The notes beneath the pieces are model-generated. The model did not search any database. It saw only the letters and a program-made list of their open reading frames with translations, and was not told where the DNA came from. Of a DNA stretch of 44,991 bases, positions 33,039 through 42,200 are shown in pieces; positions within the stretch are counted from its first letter, which is position 1, and every line of letters begins with the position of its first letter. Source of the DNA: an uncultured Owenweeksia sp. (GTDB taxonomy: Bacteria > Bacteroidota > Bacteroidia > Flavobacteriales > Schleiferiaceae); assembly GCA_937146805.1 (NCBI GenBank), contig CAKZRR010000025.1, positions 1 to 44,991 on the forward strand, written 5' to 3'. Both the position numbers and the translations under genes were made by a program.

Positions 33039-34973
33039 ATGATTCGTAAAATATTTACCCGACTTTCTGAGCGCTATTTGGCCCGTTGGGTAATTTTGGT
33101 GTTCGACCTTTTTTTGGTGGCGATTAGTTTTGCCTTTGCGGTAGTGGCGCGTTTCAATTTTGATTTAACGATAGTTGGAGAGAAAGATCTTTTAGGAAAA
33201 CTTCCTCTGGTAGTGATTTGTTATGGGGCAGGTTTTCTAGTTTCCAGGTCATTTATTGGCATTGTTAGGCATACCAATATTAGAGATGCCCGAAATATTT
33301 TTAGAGGTTCACTTTTTGCCTTGGCTTTGTTACTGGCGCTTTCTACCGTAGAAAAAATGAGCACGGGTAGCGTAGGTTTCTTATTCGTGCCCCGCTCTAT
33401 CTTATTAATTCACTTTTTGGCCACCATTTTCACTTTAATAGGTTCTAGGTTTATGGTGAAAAGTGCCTACGATTCACTGCTAAACAAAAATAAGAGTAAA
33501 GAAATACGCGTATTGCTTTTTGGAGCAGGTCTTTCCGGTATGACCACGGCCGATACACTAAAGCAAGACCCAAAAAATGACTACAATCTATTAGGCTTTA
33601 TTGATGATAATCCCCGTAAAAAAGGAAAGGCCATAGGGGGGGTAAATGTTTTTCATTCTTCAAAGGGGTTTACAAAGGAGTTTGTAGAAAAGCATCAGCC
33701 CGATTTGTTGATTATTTGTGTGCAAAATGGCTTGTCTATTGCTCGTAAAAAAGAAATAGTTGACTGGTGTTTAGCCAATGCTATTCAAGTTAAGATTGTG
33801 CCACCACTGGAAGATTGGATTAAAGGAGAACTGAGTACCAAACAAATTAAGTCGGTGCGCATTGAAGAGTTATTGGAGCGTGACCCCATTGAACTAGATA
33901 ATGTAAATATTGCCCGCGAAATTAGAGGAAAGGTAATTTTAGTTACGGGCGCAGCGGGTTCTATTGGTAGTGAAATTGCGCGTCAAGTATTGCATTACAA
34001 ACCCGAAAAAGTGGTGTTGTTAGATCAGGCCGAATCGCCTTTGTATGATTTACAGCAGGAGCTTAAAACAAAGTATAAGGATCAATCAGATATTTGGGAA
34101 TTATGCATTGCTGATGTTACAAACCCACTAAGAATTCAAAGGGCCTTTGAAGCTTTTGAACCCCAAATTGTATTTCACGCGGCAGCGTATAAACACGTGC
34201 CGCTTATGGAGGCCAATCCCTTTGAAGCCATCAATGTAAATGTGATGGGAACTCGCCTTTTGGCGGATCTTTCGGTACAATTTGATGTGGAAAAATTTGT
34301 AATGGTGAGTACGGATAAGGCCGTAAATCCTACCAATGTAATGGGGGCCACAAAGCGCTGTGCCGAAATTTATACCCAAGGCCTTTTTGGAAAAGTGGGG
34401 AACCAAACCCAGTTTATCATCACTCGTTTTGGTAATGTTTTGGGATCCAATGGTTCTGTTATTCCTTTGTTTAAAAATCAAATTGAGCAAGGTGGTCCAA
34501 TTACCTTAACGGATAAGCGTATTACGCGCTACTTTATGACTATACCAGAGGCTTGCAACTTGGTGTTAGAAGCCGGAAGTATGGGTAATGGAGGTGAGGT
34601 TTTTGTTTTTGACATGGGGCAAGCGGTTCGTATTTTCGATTTGGCTAAAAAAATGGTCATGCTATCTGGGCTCGAAGTAGATAAGGATATTGAAATTAGA
34701 GAGGTAGGTTTACGCCCAGGTGAGAAACTCTATGAAGAGTTATTGGCCGTATCGGAAACTACTAAACCTACGCACCACGACAAAATTTTGATTGCGCAAG
34801 TGCAAAATCAAAGCTTTAAAGAGGTGAAGGATAAGTACGATGACCTAGAGAAGAGTCTTTTTAGAAATGATAACCATGAAATGGTGGCAGGGCTCAAACA
34901 AATTGTGCCTGAGTTTATTAGCAATAACTCTGAATTTGCTAGCCTCGATTTGAAGAAAATAGTGAATGACTAA
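33039..34973 (+). CDS. PglF/WbpM/CapD-type UDP-GlcNAc 4,6-dehydratase
   Basis: The 644-residue inner-membrane protein has four N-terminal transmembrane helices (within about 15-150), a first Rossmann-like domain with LLFGAGLSGMTTADTL (about 165-180), and the catalytic SDR domain. That domain starts with LVTGAAGSIGSEIARQVL (about 304-321), followed by HAAAYKHVPLMEANP and VSTDKAVNPTNVMGATK. In the last motif Met435 replaces the usual SDR tyrosine and Lys439 is kept, as is normal for this dehydratase branch. The enzyme makes UDP-2-acetamido-4-keto-2,4,6-trideoxyhexose, the substrate of the PglE-like aminotransferase upstream. The stereochemistry at C4/C5 cannot be read from sequence. It overlaps the Wzi-like gene by 8 bases. 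Confidence 0.93.
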   Translation: MIRKIFTRLSERYLARWVILVFDLFLVAISFAFAVVARFNFDLTIVGEKDLLGKLPLVVICYGAGFLVSRSFIGIVRHTNIRDARNIFRGSLFALALLLALSTVEKMSTGSVGFLFVPRSILLIHFLATIFTLIGSRFMVKSAYDSLLNKNKSKEIRVLLFGAGLSGMTTADTLKQDPKNDYNLLGFIDDNPRKKGKAIGGVNVFHSSKGFTKEFVEKHQPDLLIICVQNGLSIARKKEIVDWCLANAIQVKIVPPLEDWIKGELSTKQIKSVRIEELLERDPIELDNVNIAREIRGKVILVTGAAGSIGSEIARQVLHYKPEKVVLLDQAESPLYDLQQELKTKYKDQSDIWELCIADVTNPLRIQRAFEAFEPQIVFHAAAYKHVPLMEANPFEAINVNVMGTRLLADLSVQFDVEKFVMVSTDKAVNPTNVMGATKRCAEIYTQGLFGKVGNQTQFIITRFGNVLGSNGSVIPLFKNQIEQGGPITLTDKRITRYFMTIPEACNLVLEAGSMGNGGEVFVFDMGQAVRIFDLAKKMVMLSGLEVDKDIEIREVGLRPGEKLYEELLAVSETTKPTHHDKILIAQVQNQSFKEVKDKYDDLEKSLFRNDNHEMVAGLKQIVPEFISNNSEFASLDLKKIVND

Positions 34974-36564
34974 TTGGCTGAAATTAATGCTGTTTTTTTT
35001 GCCCTTTTCGGGAATGGCACAGTATCAATTTTTACAACTCAATACCTTTAACGAATTACGCTACGCTCAGCGGGTTTACACTATTGATGGAGCTTTACAC
35101 AGCTCAGTGAGGCCTTATTCCTTATCTAAATTACGAGGTAGTTCCGAATTGCCAAATATGTTTCCGGCTAGTAAATCATTTACTTTAAAAAAGTGGATTC
35201 CCCGCAAAGCCTTTAAGGAGCATTTTTTAGATTACAGAGGAGATAACTTTTGGATTACAGCAGACCCAGTTGTTAACTTTCAAGCAGGAATGGACTTGGA
35301 GGATGACAAGGTGTACCTAAACTCAAGAGGCTTTATGGTACAAGGAAAACTGGGTAATAAGGTGAGTTTTTATTCTGCTTTTACCGAGAATCAAGCCATC
35401 TTTCCAGAGTATATAAATTCTTTTGTAGATACATTTACTGTAGTTCCGGGTCAAGGTTTGTCTCGGAGTTTTAAAAGCAATGGACATGATTTTAGTTTAG
35501 CACAAGGTGAAGTTAGCTTTAAAGCAGATGAGATTTTTACCATTACACTTGGGCAAGGGCGTAACTTTTTTGGAGATGGTTATCGCTCCATGTTTTTATC
35601 CGATGTGGCTTATCCTTATCCATTTGCTAGGATACAAACCCAATTTGGTAGAGTAAAATACACCAATTTGTGGGCGCAAATGTTTGACTTTCAGGATAAA
35701 AATACGCCATCCGATAATAACCGAAAAAAGTATTTATCAGCGCATCATTTAAGCATCAACCTTACCAACCGTTGGAATGTTAATTTATTTGAAGCCATTA
35801 TTTTGGCCGATACCAACCAACAAAACGCCATTGATCCCTCCTTTTTTAACCCTGTTATTTTTTACCGACCAGTGGAGTTTGCTGTAGGTTCAAGAAGCGG
35901 TAATGCCCATATAGGAATTGGTTCTTCCTATAAATTATCGAAAGAGGTAATGGCTTACGGCCAATTTTTATTGGACGAACTTACAGTTGATGAATTTTTT
36001 AGTGGATCGGGATATTGGGCCAATAAATACAGTTGGCAATTGGGGCTTAAAATGTTGAAATCTTTTTCTGATAAAAATATGCTTTGGCTGCGATTAGAGG
36101 CCAATGTTGCGCGACCCTATATTTACTCACACAACGAACCATTAAGAAACTACAGCCACTATGGGCAGCCATTGGCACATCCTTGGGGTTCCAACTTTTA
36201 CGAAGGTTTGGCTCAAGTTATTTATCTAAGAGATAAATGGGAGCTAGAGGCAAGGTTTCACTACGGAATTAGAGGTTTGGATTCGGCAAGCTCCAATTGG
36301 GGGACTAATATTTTTGAAAGTTACCATGGCCGCGAGCAGAACTATGATAACAGTATTGGCCAGGGTGTAGAAGCTACTTACTTCTATGCGCAATTGCGTT
36401 TGGCGTATTTAATAAACCCTGCTTCGGGCTTAAAAGCCGAAATAGGTTTTAGAACTAGAATGTTGGAGGCAGATACTAAAGTGAATTTGTACAGTGCTCA
36501 AAATTCGAGTACTATTTTGTTTGGCTTACGGACCGAGTTATTTACTAACTACTATGATTTTTAA
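34966..36564 (+). CDS. Wzi/RemB-like outer-membrane beta-barrel protein
   Basis: This 532-residue protein has a signal peptide ending near FLPFSGMAQ (residue 19). A long series of alternating aromatic/polar strands follows, ending in TELFTNYYDF, whose final Phe is typical of Bam-inserted barrels. ITLGQGRNFFGDGYRSMFLS (about 185-204) matches the conserved region of the capsule assembly Wzi family, and GSGYWANKYSWQLGLKM is another barrel stretch. In flavobacteria such proteins include RemB, linked to gliding and surface polysaccharide. The overlap with the dehydratase gene and the nearby EPS locus suggest anchoring or assembly of the polysaccharide at the outer membrane. Wzi and RemB cannot be separated by eye. 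Confidence 0.75.
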   Translation: MTNWLKLMLFFLPFSGMAQYQFLQLNTFNELRYAQRVYTIDGALHSSVRPYSLSKLRGSSELPNMFPASKSFTLKKWIPRKAFKEHFLDYRGDNFWITADPVVNFQAGMDLEDDKVYLNSRGFMVQGKLGNKVSFYSAFTENQAIFPEYINSFVDTFTVVPGQGLSRSFKSNGHDFSLAQGEVSFKADEIFTITLGQGRNFFGDGYRSMFLSDVAYPYPFARIQTQFGRVKYTNLWAQMFDFQDKNTPSDNNRKKYLSAHHLSINLTNRWNVNLFEAIILADTNQQNAIDPSFFNPVIFYRPVEFAVGSRSGNAHIGIGSSYKLSKEVMAYGQFLLDELTVDEFFSGSGYWANKYSWQLGLKMLKSFSDKNMLWLRLEANVARPYIYSHNEPLRNYSHYGQPLAHPWGSNFYEGLAQVIYLRDKWELEARFHYGIRGLDSASSNWGTNIFESYHGREQNYDNSIGQGVEATYFYAQLRLAYLINPASGLKAEIGFRTRMLEADTKVNLYSAQNSSTILFGLRTELFTNYYDF

Positions 36565-36566
36565 AG

Positions 36567-37151
36567 ATGTGGAAAGAGTTTAGGCCGACCATTTTTTTTC
36601 TGGTTAAGTTTTTTGGAGTCTATTTTTTGTTCTCCTCTTTGTACGGTTTGTTTATTAGTAGTTACGATAAAGCCGAGCCTTCTGAGGCCGACCCTATTAC
36701 CCATTTTATTTCGGTAAACTGTACCAATACGGCCAGTGTATTTGGCTACACTCCAACCTTGGTTTATAACGATCACAATAATAATGAGGCGGATGCCGAG
36801 GTTACCTATGATAGTATTTGGTTAAATGGAACCTACGCTATCTCGGTAGAGGAAGGTTGTAACGGCATAAACATTATGATTTTATTTATAGCCTTTGTGG
36901 TGGCTTTTGGGGGTACCTTAAAAAATATGCTCCTGTTTATTCCTGCCGGGATATTATTTATCCATCTAGCTAATATTGGGAGACTTATGTTACTCAGTTT
37001 AATAAACGTAGAGTGGAATGGTCAAGCCTTTCACTTTTTTCACAAGTTTGGTTTTACAGCAATCATTTACGGAGCCATTTTAGTATTGTGGTACTTATGG
37101 GTAACTCGTTTTTCGGGTAAAAACATGAGTTTTAAAAAGACCTTAAAATGA
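36567..37151 (+). CDS. xrtF: Exosortase family protein XrtF
   Basis: The 194-residue multi-pass inner-membrane protein has the exosortase/archaeosortase catalytic set: Cys98 in VEEGCNGINIMILF, Arg139 in HLANIGRLMLLSL and His159 (or His156) in FHFFHKFGFTAIIYG. The length and the N-terminal layout match the XrtF branch found in flavobacteria. Exosortases process short C-terminal sorting tails and, in other lineages, are genomically tied to EPS clusters. The gene lies 2 bases after the Wzi-like gene and overlaps the associated-protein gene by 4 bases. Its substrates are not in this window: neither secreted protein here ends in a helix plus basic tail. Confidence 0.9.
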   Translation: MWKEFRPTIFFLVKFFGVYFLFSSLYGLFISSYDKAEPSEADPITHFISVNCTNTASVFGYTPTLVYNDHNNNEADAEVTYDSIWLNGTYAISVEEGCNGINIMILFIAFVVAFGGTLKNMLLFIPAGILFIHLANIGRLMLLSLINVEWNGQAFHFFHKFGFTAIIYGAILVLWYLWVTRFSGKNMSFKKTLK

Positions 37152-37588
37152 TTAAACGACTGGCCTTTATTACATTGGGTTGTTTAGGATTAGGCTTGGC
37201 TTATGTTTTTCAAGAGTATTTGGATGCGTATTCGGTCTTGTTTGAGTTTTCATTTCCCAAAAAATTGGAATATACCGCTCATTTTACGGAGGTGGAAACC
37301 TTTCCGTTTGTAGTGAACAAAGTATTTAGGTATTTGGTGAATGATTTATTCTCAATCGCCATTATTTACGGGTTGTTTTTTGAGAAAAAGTATGCTCGTT
37401 TTGCTTTTTGGGTAATGGCCTTTGGTTTGGTTGTTATGCTGCCTGCCTATTTAGTTATCTACCTTAATAGACCAGAGGGATTCTCTTCCATGTTGTCGCA
37501 TTTACATCGTGTGGTGATGAACCCTGTGCTCATGATGTTGCTGATTCCAGCTTTTTTTTATCAAAAGAAAATACAAGCCAACTCCTAA
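37148..37588 (+). CDS. Exosortase F system-associated membrane protein
   Basis: The 146-residue inner-membrane protein has about four hydrophobic segments. The sequence HFTEVETFPFVVNKVFRYL with FSIAIIYGLFF and MLSHLHRVVMNPVLMMLL fits the small protein that co-occurs with XrtF in flavobacteria. Its biochemical role is not known; partnership with XrtF is inferred from invariant adjacency in the family and here from a 4-base gene overlap. No catalytic motif is visible. It ends this cluster, and a new -7-like box at 37600 precedes the ABC exporter genes. Confidence 0.8.
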   Translation: MIKRLAFITLGCLGLGLAYVFQEYLDAYSVLFEFSFPKKLEYTAHFTEVETFPFVVNKVFRYLVNDLFSIAIIYGLFFEKKYARFAFWVMAFGLVVMLPAYLVIYLNRPEGFSSMLSHLHRVVMNPVLMMLLIPAFFYQKKIQANS

Positions 37589-37599
37589 CGTTTAATTAG

Positions 37600-37607
37600 T
37601 ATTTTTG
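37600..37607 (+). promoter_or_regulatory. -7 box upstream of the ABC exporter genes
   Basis: TATTTTTG matches TAnnTTTG and lies 38 bases before ATG 37646, just after the preceding stop codon. No clear -33 partner is seen. Confidence 0.4.
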
Positions 37608-37645
37608 CAGCCCCTTCTGCTAGCTATTTTCAAGAAACTCATTTT

Positions 37646-38317
37646 ATGATTGAATTATCTGGGATCACTAAATCCTATACCATCGGTAATAGATCGATGC
37701 AGGTACTCAAAGGCGTTGATGTAAATATAAAGCAAGGCGAACTGGTGGCCATTATGGGCTCCTCAGGTTCGGGTAAATCTACATTGCTCAACATTCTCGG
37801 TATTTTAGATGATTATGAGTCGGGTTCTTACAGCTTGGCCAATACCTCGATGAAAAATTTGAGCGAGAAAAAAGCCGCTCAGTATCGCAACAAATTTTTA
37901 GGTTTTGTTTTTCAGTCTTTCAACCTTATCACATTTAAAAACGCACAAGAAAACGTAGCCTTGCCCTTGTATTACCAAGGTGTAAAACGATCTAAACGGA
38001 ATGAGTTGGCCTTGCAATATTTAGATAAGGTAGGATTAAAAGATTGGGCCGAACATTTACCAAGCGAAATGAGTGGTGGACAGAAGCAACGCGTAGCTAT
38101 TGCACGGGCGCTCATTAGCCAACCCAAGGTTTTATTAGCAGATGAACCTACTGGAGCGTTGGATACTAAGACCTCGTATGAGGTTTTGGATATTTTTAAG
38201 AGGATAAATAAAGAAGAAGGTATTACCGTGATTATTGTTACGCACGAGCAGGATATTGCCGACATGACCGACCGAATTATTTATATGAAAGATGGTTTGA
38301 TTCAAAATCAAGTTTAA
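37646..38317 (+). CDS. MacB/LolD-type ABC transporter ATP-binding protein
   Basis: This 223-residue ATPase has the Walker A motif GSSGSGKST (about 38-46), Q-loop FVFQSFNLI, signature [15 protein letters not shown] (about 142-156), Walker [16 protein letters not shown] and the switch histidine in IIVTHEQDI. The DEPTGALD stretch is typical of the MacB/LolD/FtsE group that works with FtsX-like permeases. It is the first gene of a four-gene exporter unit with two permeases and a periplasmic adaptor. Cargo could be a small molecule, peptide or lipoprotein. The context gives no direct clue, although it lies next to EPS and XrtF genes. Confidence 0.93.
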   Translation: MIELSGITKSYTIGNRSMQVLKGVDVNIKQGELVAIMGSSGSGKSTLLNILGILDDYESGSYSLANTSMKNLSEKKAAQYRNKFLGFVFQSFNLITFKNAQENVALPLYYQGVKRSKRNELALQYLDKVGLKDWAEHLPSEMSGGQKQRVAIARALISQPKVLLADEPTGALDTKTSYEVLDIFKRINKEEGITVIIVTHEQDIADMTDRIIYMKDGLIQNQV

Positions 38318-38327
38318 GCGTAAGGTT

Positions 38328-39560
38328 GTGTTTGATTTAGATAAATGGTTTGAAATATTCGGAACGATTCGCAAAAATAAACTGCGAACCTTTTTAACGG
38401 GCTTTAGTGTAGCTTGGGGTATTATGATGCTGGTAGTACTTTTGGGTGCTGGCGAAGGTTTGAAAAATGGAACCACCTCACGCTTTTTAGCGGATGCCAC
38501 CAATACACTTTGGATTAATGGCGGACGCACATCTTTATCGGGCAAAGGCTTTAAAGCCGATAGACCTATTACGCTGAAAAACGAAGATTTAACAAGGAGT
38601 TTACAGCAAAACCCAGGACTATTAGAATATACGGCCAGCCGTAATTTTTGGAACTCACAGGTTACCTTTCAATCTGAGACAGGTACTTATGAAGTACGTG
38701 GTATTCATCCGGGTAATCAATATATGGAAAAGAACCAGGTGCTTAAGGGGCGGTATATTTCCGAAAAGGATTTAGATGAAGCCCGAAAGGTGGCAGTTGT
38801 TGGTAATAAGATTGTAAAGGACATCTTTAAGGAAGTAGAACCAATAGGTAAATACCTGAGGGTAAATGGAGTATTATTTGAAGTAGTAGGTATTTACAGC
38901 GATGCAGGTGGCGAAAATGAAGAAGATAATGTGTATTTGCCGGTAAATGTGGCGCAAAAAACATTGAGTCAAACTCCAGAGGATTTAAGCCGATTTATGG
39001 TGGCCTTTGATGAGAGTTACACGTTGGAACAAAGTATGGAGCTGCAAACAAAAATTATTGAAGATTTGGCGGTACATCATAATTTTAACCCAGAGGATAA
39101 ACGAGCCGTGCGGGTTTGGAATAGACTGGAAAACATGAAGGAAGCTGTAGGCATCATTAACGGTATTAATATTTTTGTTTGGGTAATAGGCATATTCACC
39201 ATTATTGCGGGCATTATTGGTGTTAGCAATATTATGATGATTGTGGTGAAGGAACGTACACGCGAAATTGGTATTCGTAAATCATTGGGCGCCACTCCAG
39301 GGTCTATTATTTCGCTTATAATGCAAGAGTCGGTGGTGATTACACTTTTTTCGGGCTATATAGGGCTGGTACTAGGTGTGTTAGTGGTAAATGGTGTAGG
39401 AGGAAGTATTGAAAGTGAAATGTTTTCGAAACCCGAAGTAAACTTTGAATTAGCCTTAATTACCCTTGCCATTTTAGTGGTGGCGGGTGCCTTGGCCGGA
39501 TTTTTTCCGGCACGTAGAGCGGCTCTCATAAAACCGATAGAAGCCCTTAGAGAAGAATAA
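38328..39560 (+). CDS. MacB-like ABC transporter permease 1
   Basis: The 410-residue inner-membrane protein has one N-terminal helix (about 18-40), a large periplasmic MacB_PCD-type domain (about 45-270) and three C-terminal helices of the FtsX fold. Conserved stretches include GVSNIMMIVVKERTREIGIRK and FFPARRAALIKPIEALREE at the C-terminus. The start is GTG 38328 (FDLDKWFEIF); the paralogue downstream begins with the parallel FDRDQWHEIG from ATG, which supports this choice. It follows the ATPase by 10 bases and precedes the second permease by 1. Two non-identical permeases suggest a heterodimer. Confidence 0.9.
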   Translation: MFDLDKWFEIFGTIRKNKLRTFLTGFSVAWGIMMLVVLLGAGEGLKNGTTSRFLADATNTLWINGGRTSLSGKGFKADRPITLKNEDLTRSLQQNPGLLEYTASRNFWNSQVTFQSETGTYEVRGIHPGNQYMEKNQVLKGRYISEKDLDEARKVAVVGNKIVKDIFKEVEPIGKYLRVNGVLFEVVGIYSDAGGENEEDNVYLPVNVAQKTLSQTPEDLSRFMVAFDESYTLEQSMELQTKIIEDLAVHHNFNPEDKRAVRVWNRLENMKEAVGIINGINIFVWVIGIFTIIAGIIGVSNIMMIVVKERTREIGIRKSLGATPGSIISLIMQESVVITLFSGYIGLVLGVLVVNGVGGSIESEMFSKPEVNFELALITLAILVVAGALAGFFPARRAALIKPIEALREE

Positions 39561-39561
39561 T

Positions 39562-40827
39562 ATGTTTGATAGAGATCAATGGCATGAAATAGGGGTAGTA
39601 CTGGGACGTAATAAATTACGAACCATGCTAACGGCTTTTGGCGTTTTTTGGGGCATATTTATGTTGGTAATAATGCTGGGAAGCGGTAACGGCTTAAGCA
39701 ATGGAGCGGGTGCTATGTTTGGCGGTACTGCCACCAACAGTCTTTTTATGTGGTCGCAAGGAACATCCATGCCGTATAAAGGATTCAAAAAAGGAAGAAA
39801 TTATAATTTTAGAAATGCAGATATCGATGCCATTTTAGCAGCAGTACCCGATATTGAGTATTTATCTCCTCGCTGCCAAGCGGGTGGACATAGAGGTGCG
39901 GCCAATGTATTGCGAGGAGTAAAGAACGGGGCATTTTCTGTTTCGGGAGATTACCCAGTATATGCCAAAATACAGCCCTACGATATGGTACAGGGTCGCT
40001 TTATTAACGATAATGATATTGCAGAAAAGCGGAAAGTGTGTGTGATTGGTATGGAAGTGTACAATGCACTCTATAACTCTGGAGAAGAGGTAATTGGCAC
40101 TTATATAGAAGCCAATAGTATTAGCTATAAGGTAGTTGGTTTAATGCAGAGTATGGCAGATAGCCCTGATAGAGCTGAAGAGCAGGAAAAAAGTGTGATT
40201 ATTCCATTAACCACATTTCAAAGAGCTTATGCTTGGGGCGATATTATTGGCTGGTTAAATATTACTTCTAAGCCGCATGTGTCGGTTACCGAGGTTGGCG
40301 AGCAAATTAAAGATGTGTTGCGCCAACGACATAAAATTCACCCAGATGACGACCGAGCTTTTGGTAGCTTTAACCTTCAGGAAACCTTTCAGCGTATGAT
40401 GGACTTGCTCACGGGTATTCGCGTGCTATCCTTTATAGTTGGAACCCTCACCTTATTAGCAGGAGCTATTGGCGTAAGTAACATTATGTTGGTAATTGTT
40501 AAGGAAAGGACCAAAGAGTTTGGTGTTCGTAGAGCTATTGGTGCGGCTCCCGCAGTAATAATGAAACAAGTAATGTTGGAGTCCATCACACTTACCGTGG
40601 TGGCTGGCGTTTTAGGCATTATTGCTGGAGTATGGTCTTTGGAGTTAATATCTACATTAATGAACAATTTTGCAGGCGAGGGCGGTTTTTTTAGAAACCC
40701 CGGAGTAAAACTACCTATTGTAATAGCGTCTTTAGTAATATTAATAATAAGTGGATTATTGGCGGGGTTAATCCCAGCACGCAAGGCGGTAAGCGTAAAG
40801 CCGGTAGAAGCCTTGCGCTATGAATAA
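39562..40827 (+). CDS. MacB-like ABC transporter permease 2
   Basis: This 421-residue protein is a divergent paralogue of permease 1 with the same plan: N-terminal helix (about 18-40), periplasmic MacB_PCD-type domain, then three helices. GVSNIMLVIVKERTKEFGVR and GLIPARKAVSVKPVEALRYE mirror the first permease. Residues between, such as LRGVKNGAFSVSGDYPVYAK, differ strongly, so the two subunits probably have distinct periplasmic surfaces. It starts 1 base after permease 1. The duplication is old by sequence divergence. No outer-membrane TolC-like factor is encoded nearby. Confidence 0.9.
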   Translation: MFDRDQWHEIGVVLGRNKLRTMLTAFGVFWGIFMLVIMLGSGNGLSNGAGAMFGGTATNSLFMWSQGTSMPYKGFKKGRNYNFRNADIDAILAAVPDIEYLSPRCQAGGHRGAANVLRGVKNGAFSVSGDYPVYAKIQPYDMVQGRFINDNDIAEKRKVCVIGMEVYNALYNSGEEVIGTYIEANSISYKVVGLMQSMADSPDRAEEQEKSVIIPLTTFQRAYAWGDIIGWLNITSKPHVSVTEVGEQIKDVLRQRHKIHPDDDRAFGSFNLQETFQRMMDLLTGIRVLSFIVGTLTLLAGAIGVSNIMLVIVKERTKEFGVRRAIGAAPAVIMKQVMLESITLTVVAGVLGIIAGVWSLELISTLMNNFAGEGGFFRNPGVKLPIVIASLVILIISGLLAGLIPARKAVSVKPVEALRYE

Positions 40828-40864
40828 TAATCAAACATCACCCTTTTAGAAATACATTGAATTC

Positions 40865-41953
40865 ATGAAAAAGCTTTTTAGAATTTTACTCGTAGTGCTT
40901 GTGCTAATAATTTTTGTTTTCACACTCTACTACCTTTATGATAAATCAAAACAAGACCCTAAGATTTACCAAACCGAGCAAGCTTTTTACAGCGATATTG
41001 TAAATAAGTCAGTTGCCACGGGAAGCATAATTCCACGTGAGGAAATTGAGATTAAACCCCAAATAAGCGGTATTGTAACCAGTGTGTTGGTAGAAGCGGG
41101 AGATCAGGTAACGGCAGGGCAGGAGCTAGCTCATATTCAGGTTATACCGGATTTAGTCTCGCTAAATAATGCCGAGAATAGAGCGGAAATGGCCCGTATT
41201 TCTTTAGGAAATGTAAAAGCCGATTTTGACCGTAATGAAGGACTTTTTAAGAATAAAGTGATTTCCCAACGTGAGTTTCAGGATGTGGAGCTCCGTTATA
41301 AAAATGCTAAGCAAGAACTTTCTGCAGCTCAGGATAATTTGGAGATTGTAAAAGAAGGAGCCAGTAAGAAAAAAGGCAGCGCCTCTTTAAATAAGGTAAA
41401 AGCCACTATTTCGGGTATGGTGCTAGATGTACCAATTAAGGTGGGTAACCAGGTTATTGAGAGTAATACTTTTAATGAGGGAACCTCCATAGCTTCGATA
41501 GCCGATATGCACGATTTAATTTTTGAAGGTAAAATTGATGAATCGGAAGTAGGTAAAATAAATGAGGGCATGGAAATTTTACTAACGGTGGGCGCCATCG
41601 AAAACAAACAGTTTAAGGCAGTATTGGAATATATTTCACCAAAAGGTGTAGAAGAAAGTGGTGCCATACAGTTTAGAATTAAGGCGCGTGTAAAGCTAGA
41701 TAGCAATGACTTTATTAGAGCGGGTTACAGCGCTAATGCAGATATAGTGCTTTCTAAGGTAGATTCTGTTTTTGCTATCAGCGAAAGCTTATTACAGTTT
41801 GAAAATGGTAAGCCCTATGTAGAGGTGGCTATAGGAGAGCAACAGTTTGAAAGACGAGATGTGAAACTGGGTCTTTCGGACGGTATTACGGTTGAGGTGA
41901 AGGACGGCATTAGCGCAGAGGATAATATTAAAGTTTGGAACAGAGCGCAATAA
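40865..41953 (+). CDS. MacA-like periplasmic adaptor (HlyD/RND family)
   Basis: The 362-residue protein has an uncleaved N-terminal membrane anchor (about 4-26), a biotinyl-lipoyl-like half motif IIPREEIEIKPQISGIVTSV (about 55-74), a helical hairpin (about 95-150) and the returning lipoyl half SGMVLDVPIKVGNQV. Beta-barrel and membrane-proximal domains follow, with LTVGAIENKQFKAVLEYIS. This plan is that of MacA and related adaptors linking ABC permeases to an outer-membrane channel. It is 37 bases downstream of permease 2 and completes the exporter except for the channel, which must be encoded elsewhere if used. Confidence 0.9.
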   Translation: MKKLFRILLVVLVLIIFVFTLYYLYDKSKQDPKIYQTEQAFYSDIVNKSVATGSIIPREEIEIKPQISGIVTSVLVEAGDQVTAGQELAHIQVIPDLVSLNNAENRAEMARISLGNVKADFDRNEGLFKNKVISQREFQDVELRYKNAKQELSAAQDNLEIVKEGASKKKGSASLNKVKATISGMVLDVPIKVGNQVIESNTFNEGTSIASIADMHDLIFEGKIDESEVGKINEGMEILLTVGAIENKQFKAVLEYISPKGVEESGAIQFRIKARVKLDSNDFIRAGYSANADIVLSKVDSVFAISESLLQFENGKPYVEVAIGEQQFERRDVKLGLSDGITVEVKDGISAEDNIKVWNRAQ

Positions 41954-42200
41954 ACTGCTGAGAAAGCCTTATTTTAGCAGTATTAGTTTGTTGGTTAGCA
42001 GTTGTTTAATTCAACTTTTTACAATCAAAATAGAATTTTAAGCAGAATTTGGTGAAACCTCGCGATTTTTCCTTCTTTCATTTTTTGAAGGCTGATTCTA
42101 AATTTCCCCTTATTTCTAGTAACTTAGGTTATAAGCATTTTTAAAATGTATTAAACGTTGATGTTTAGTACTTTAGAGGCAGAAACTCTACTCTAATATT

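Noticed and set aside
34128-34490. 120-residue minus-strand open frame inside the dehydratase gene
   Set aside because: It is antisense to the conserved catalytic domain and shows no motif or start signal.
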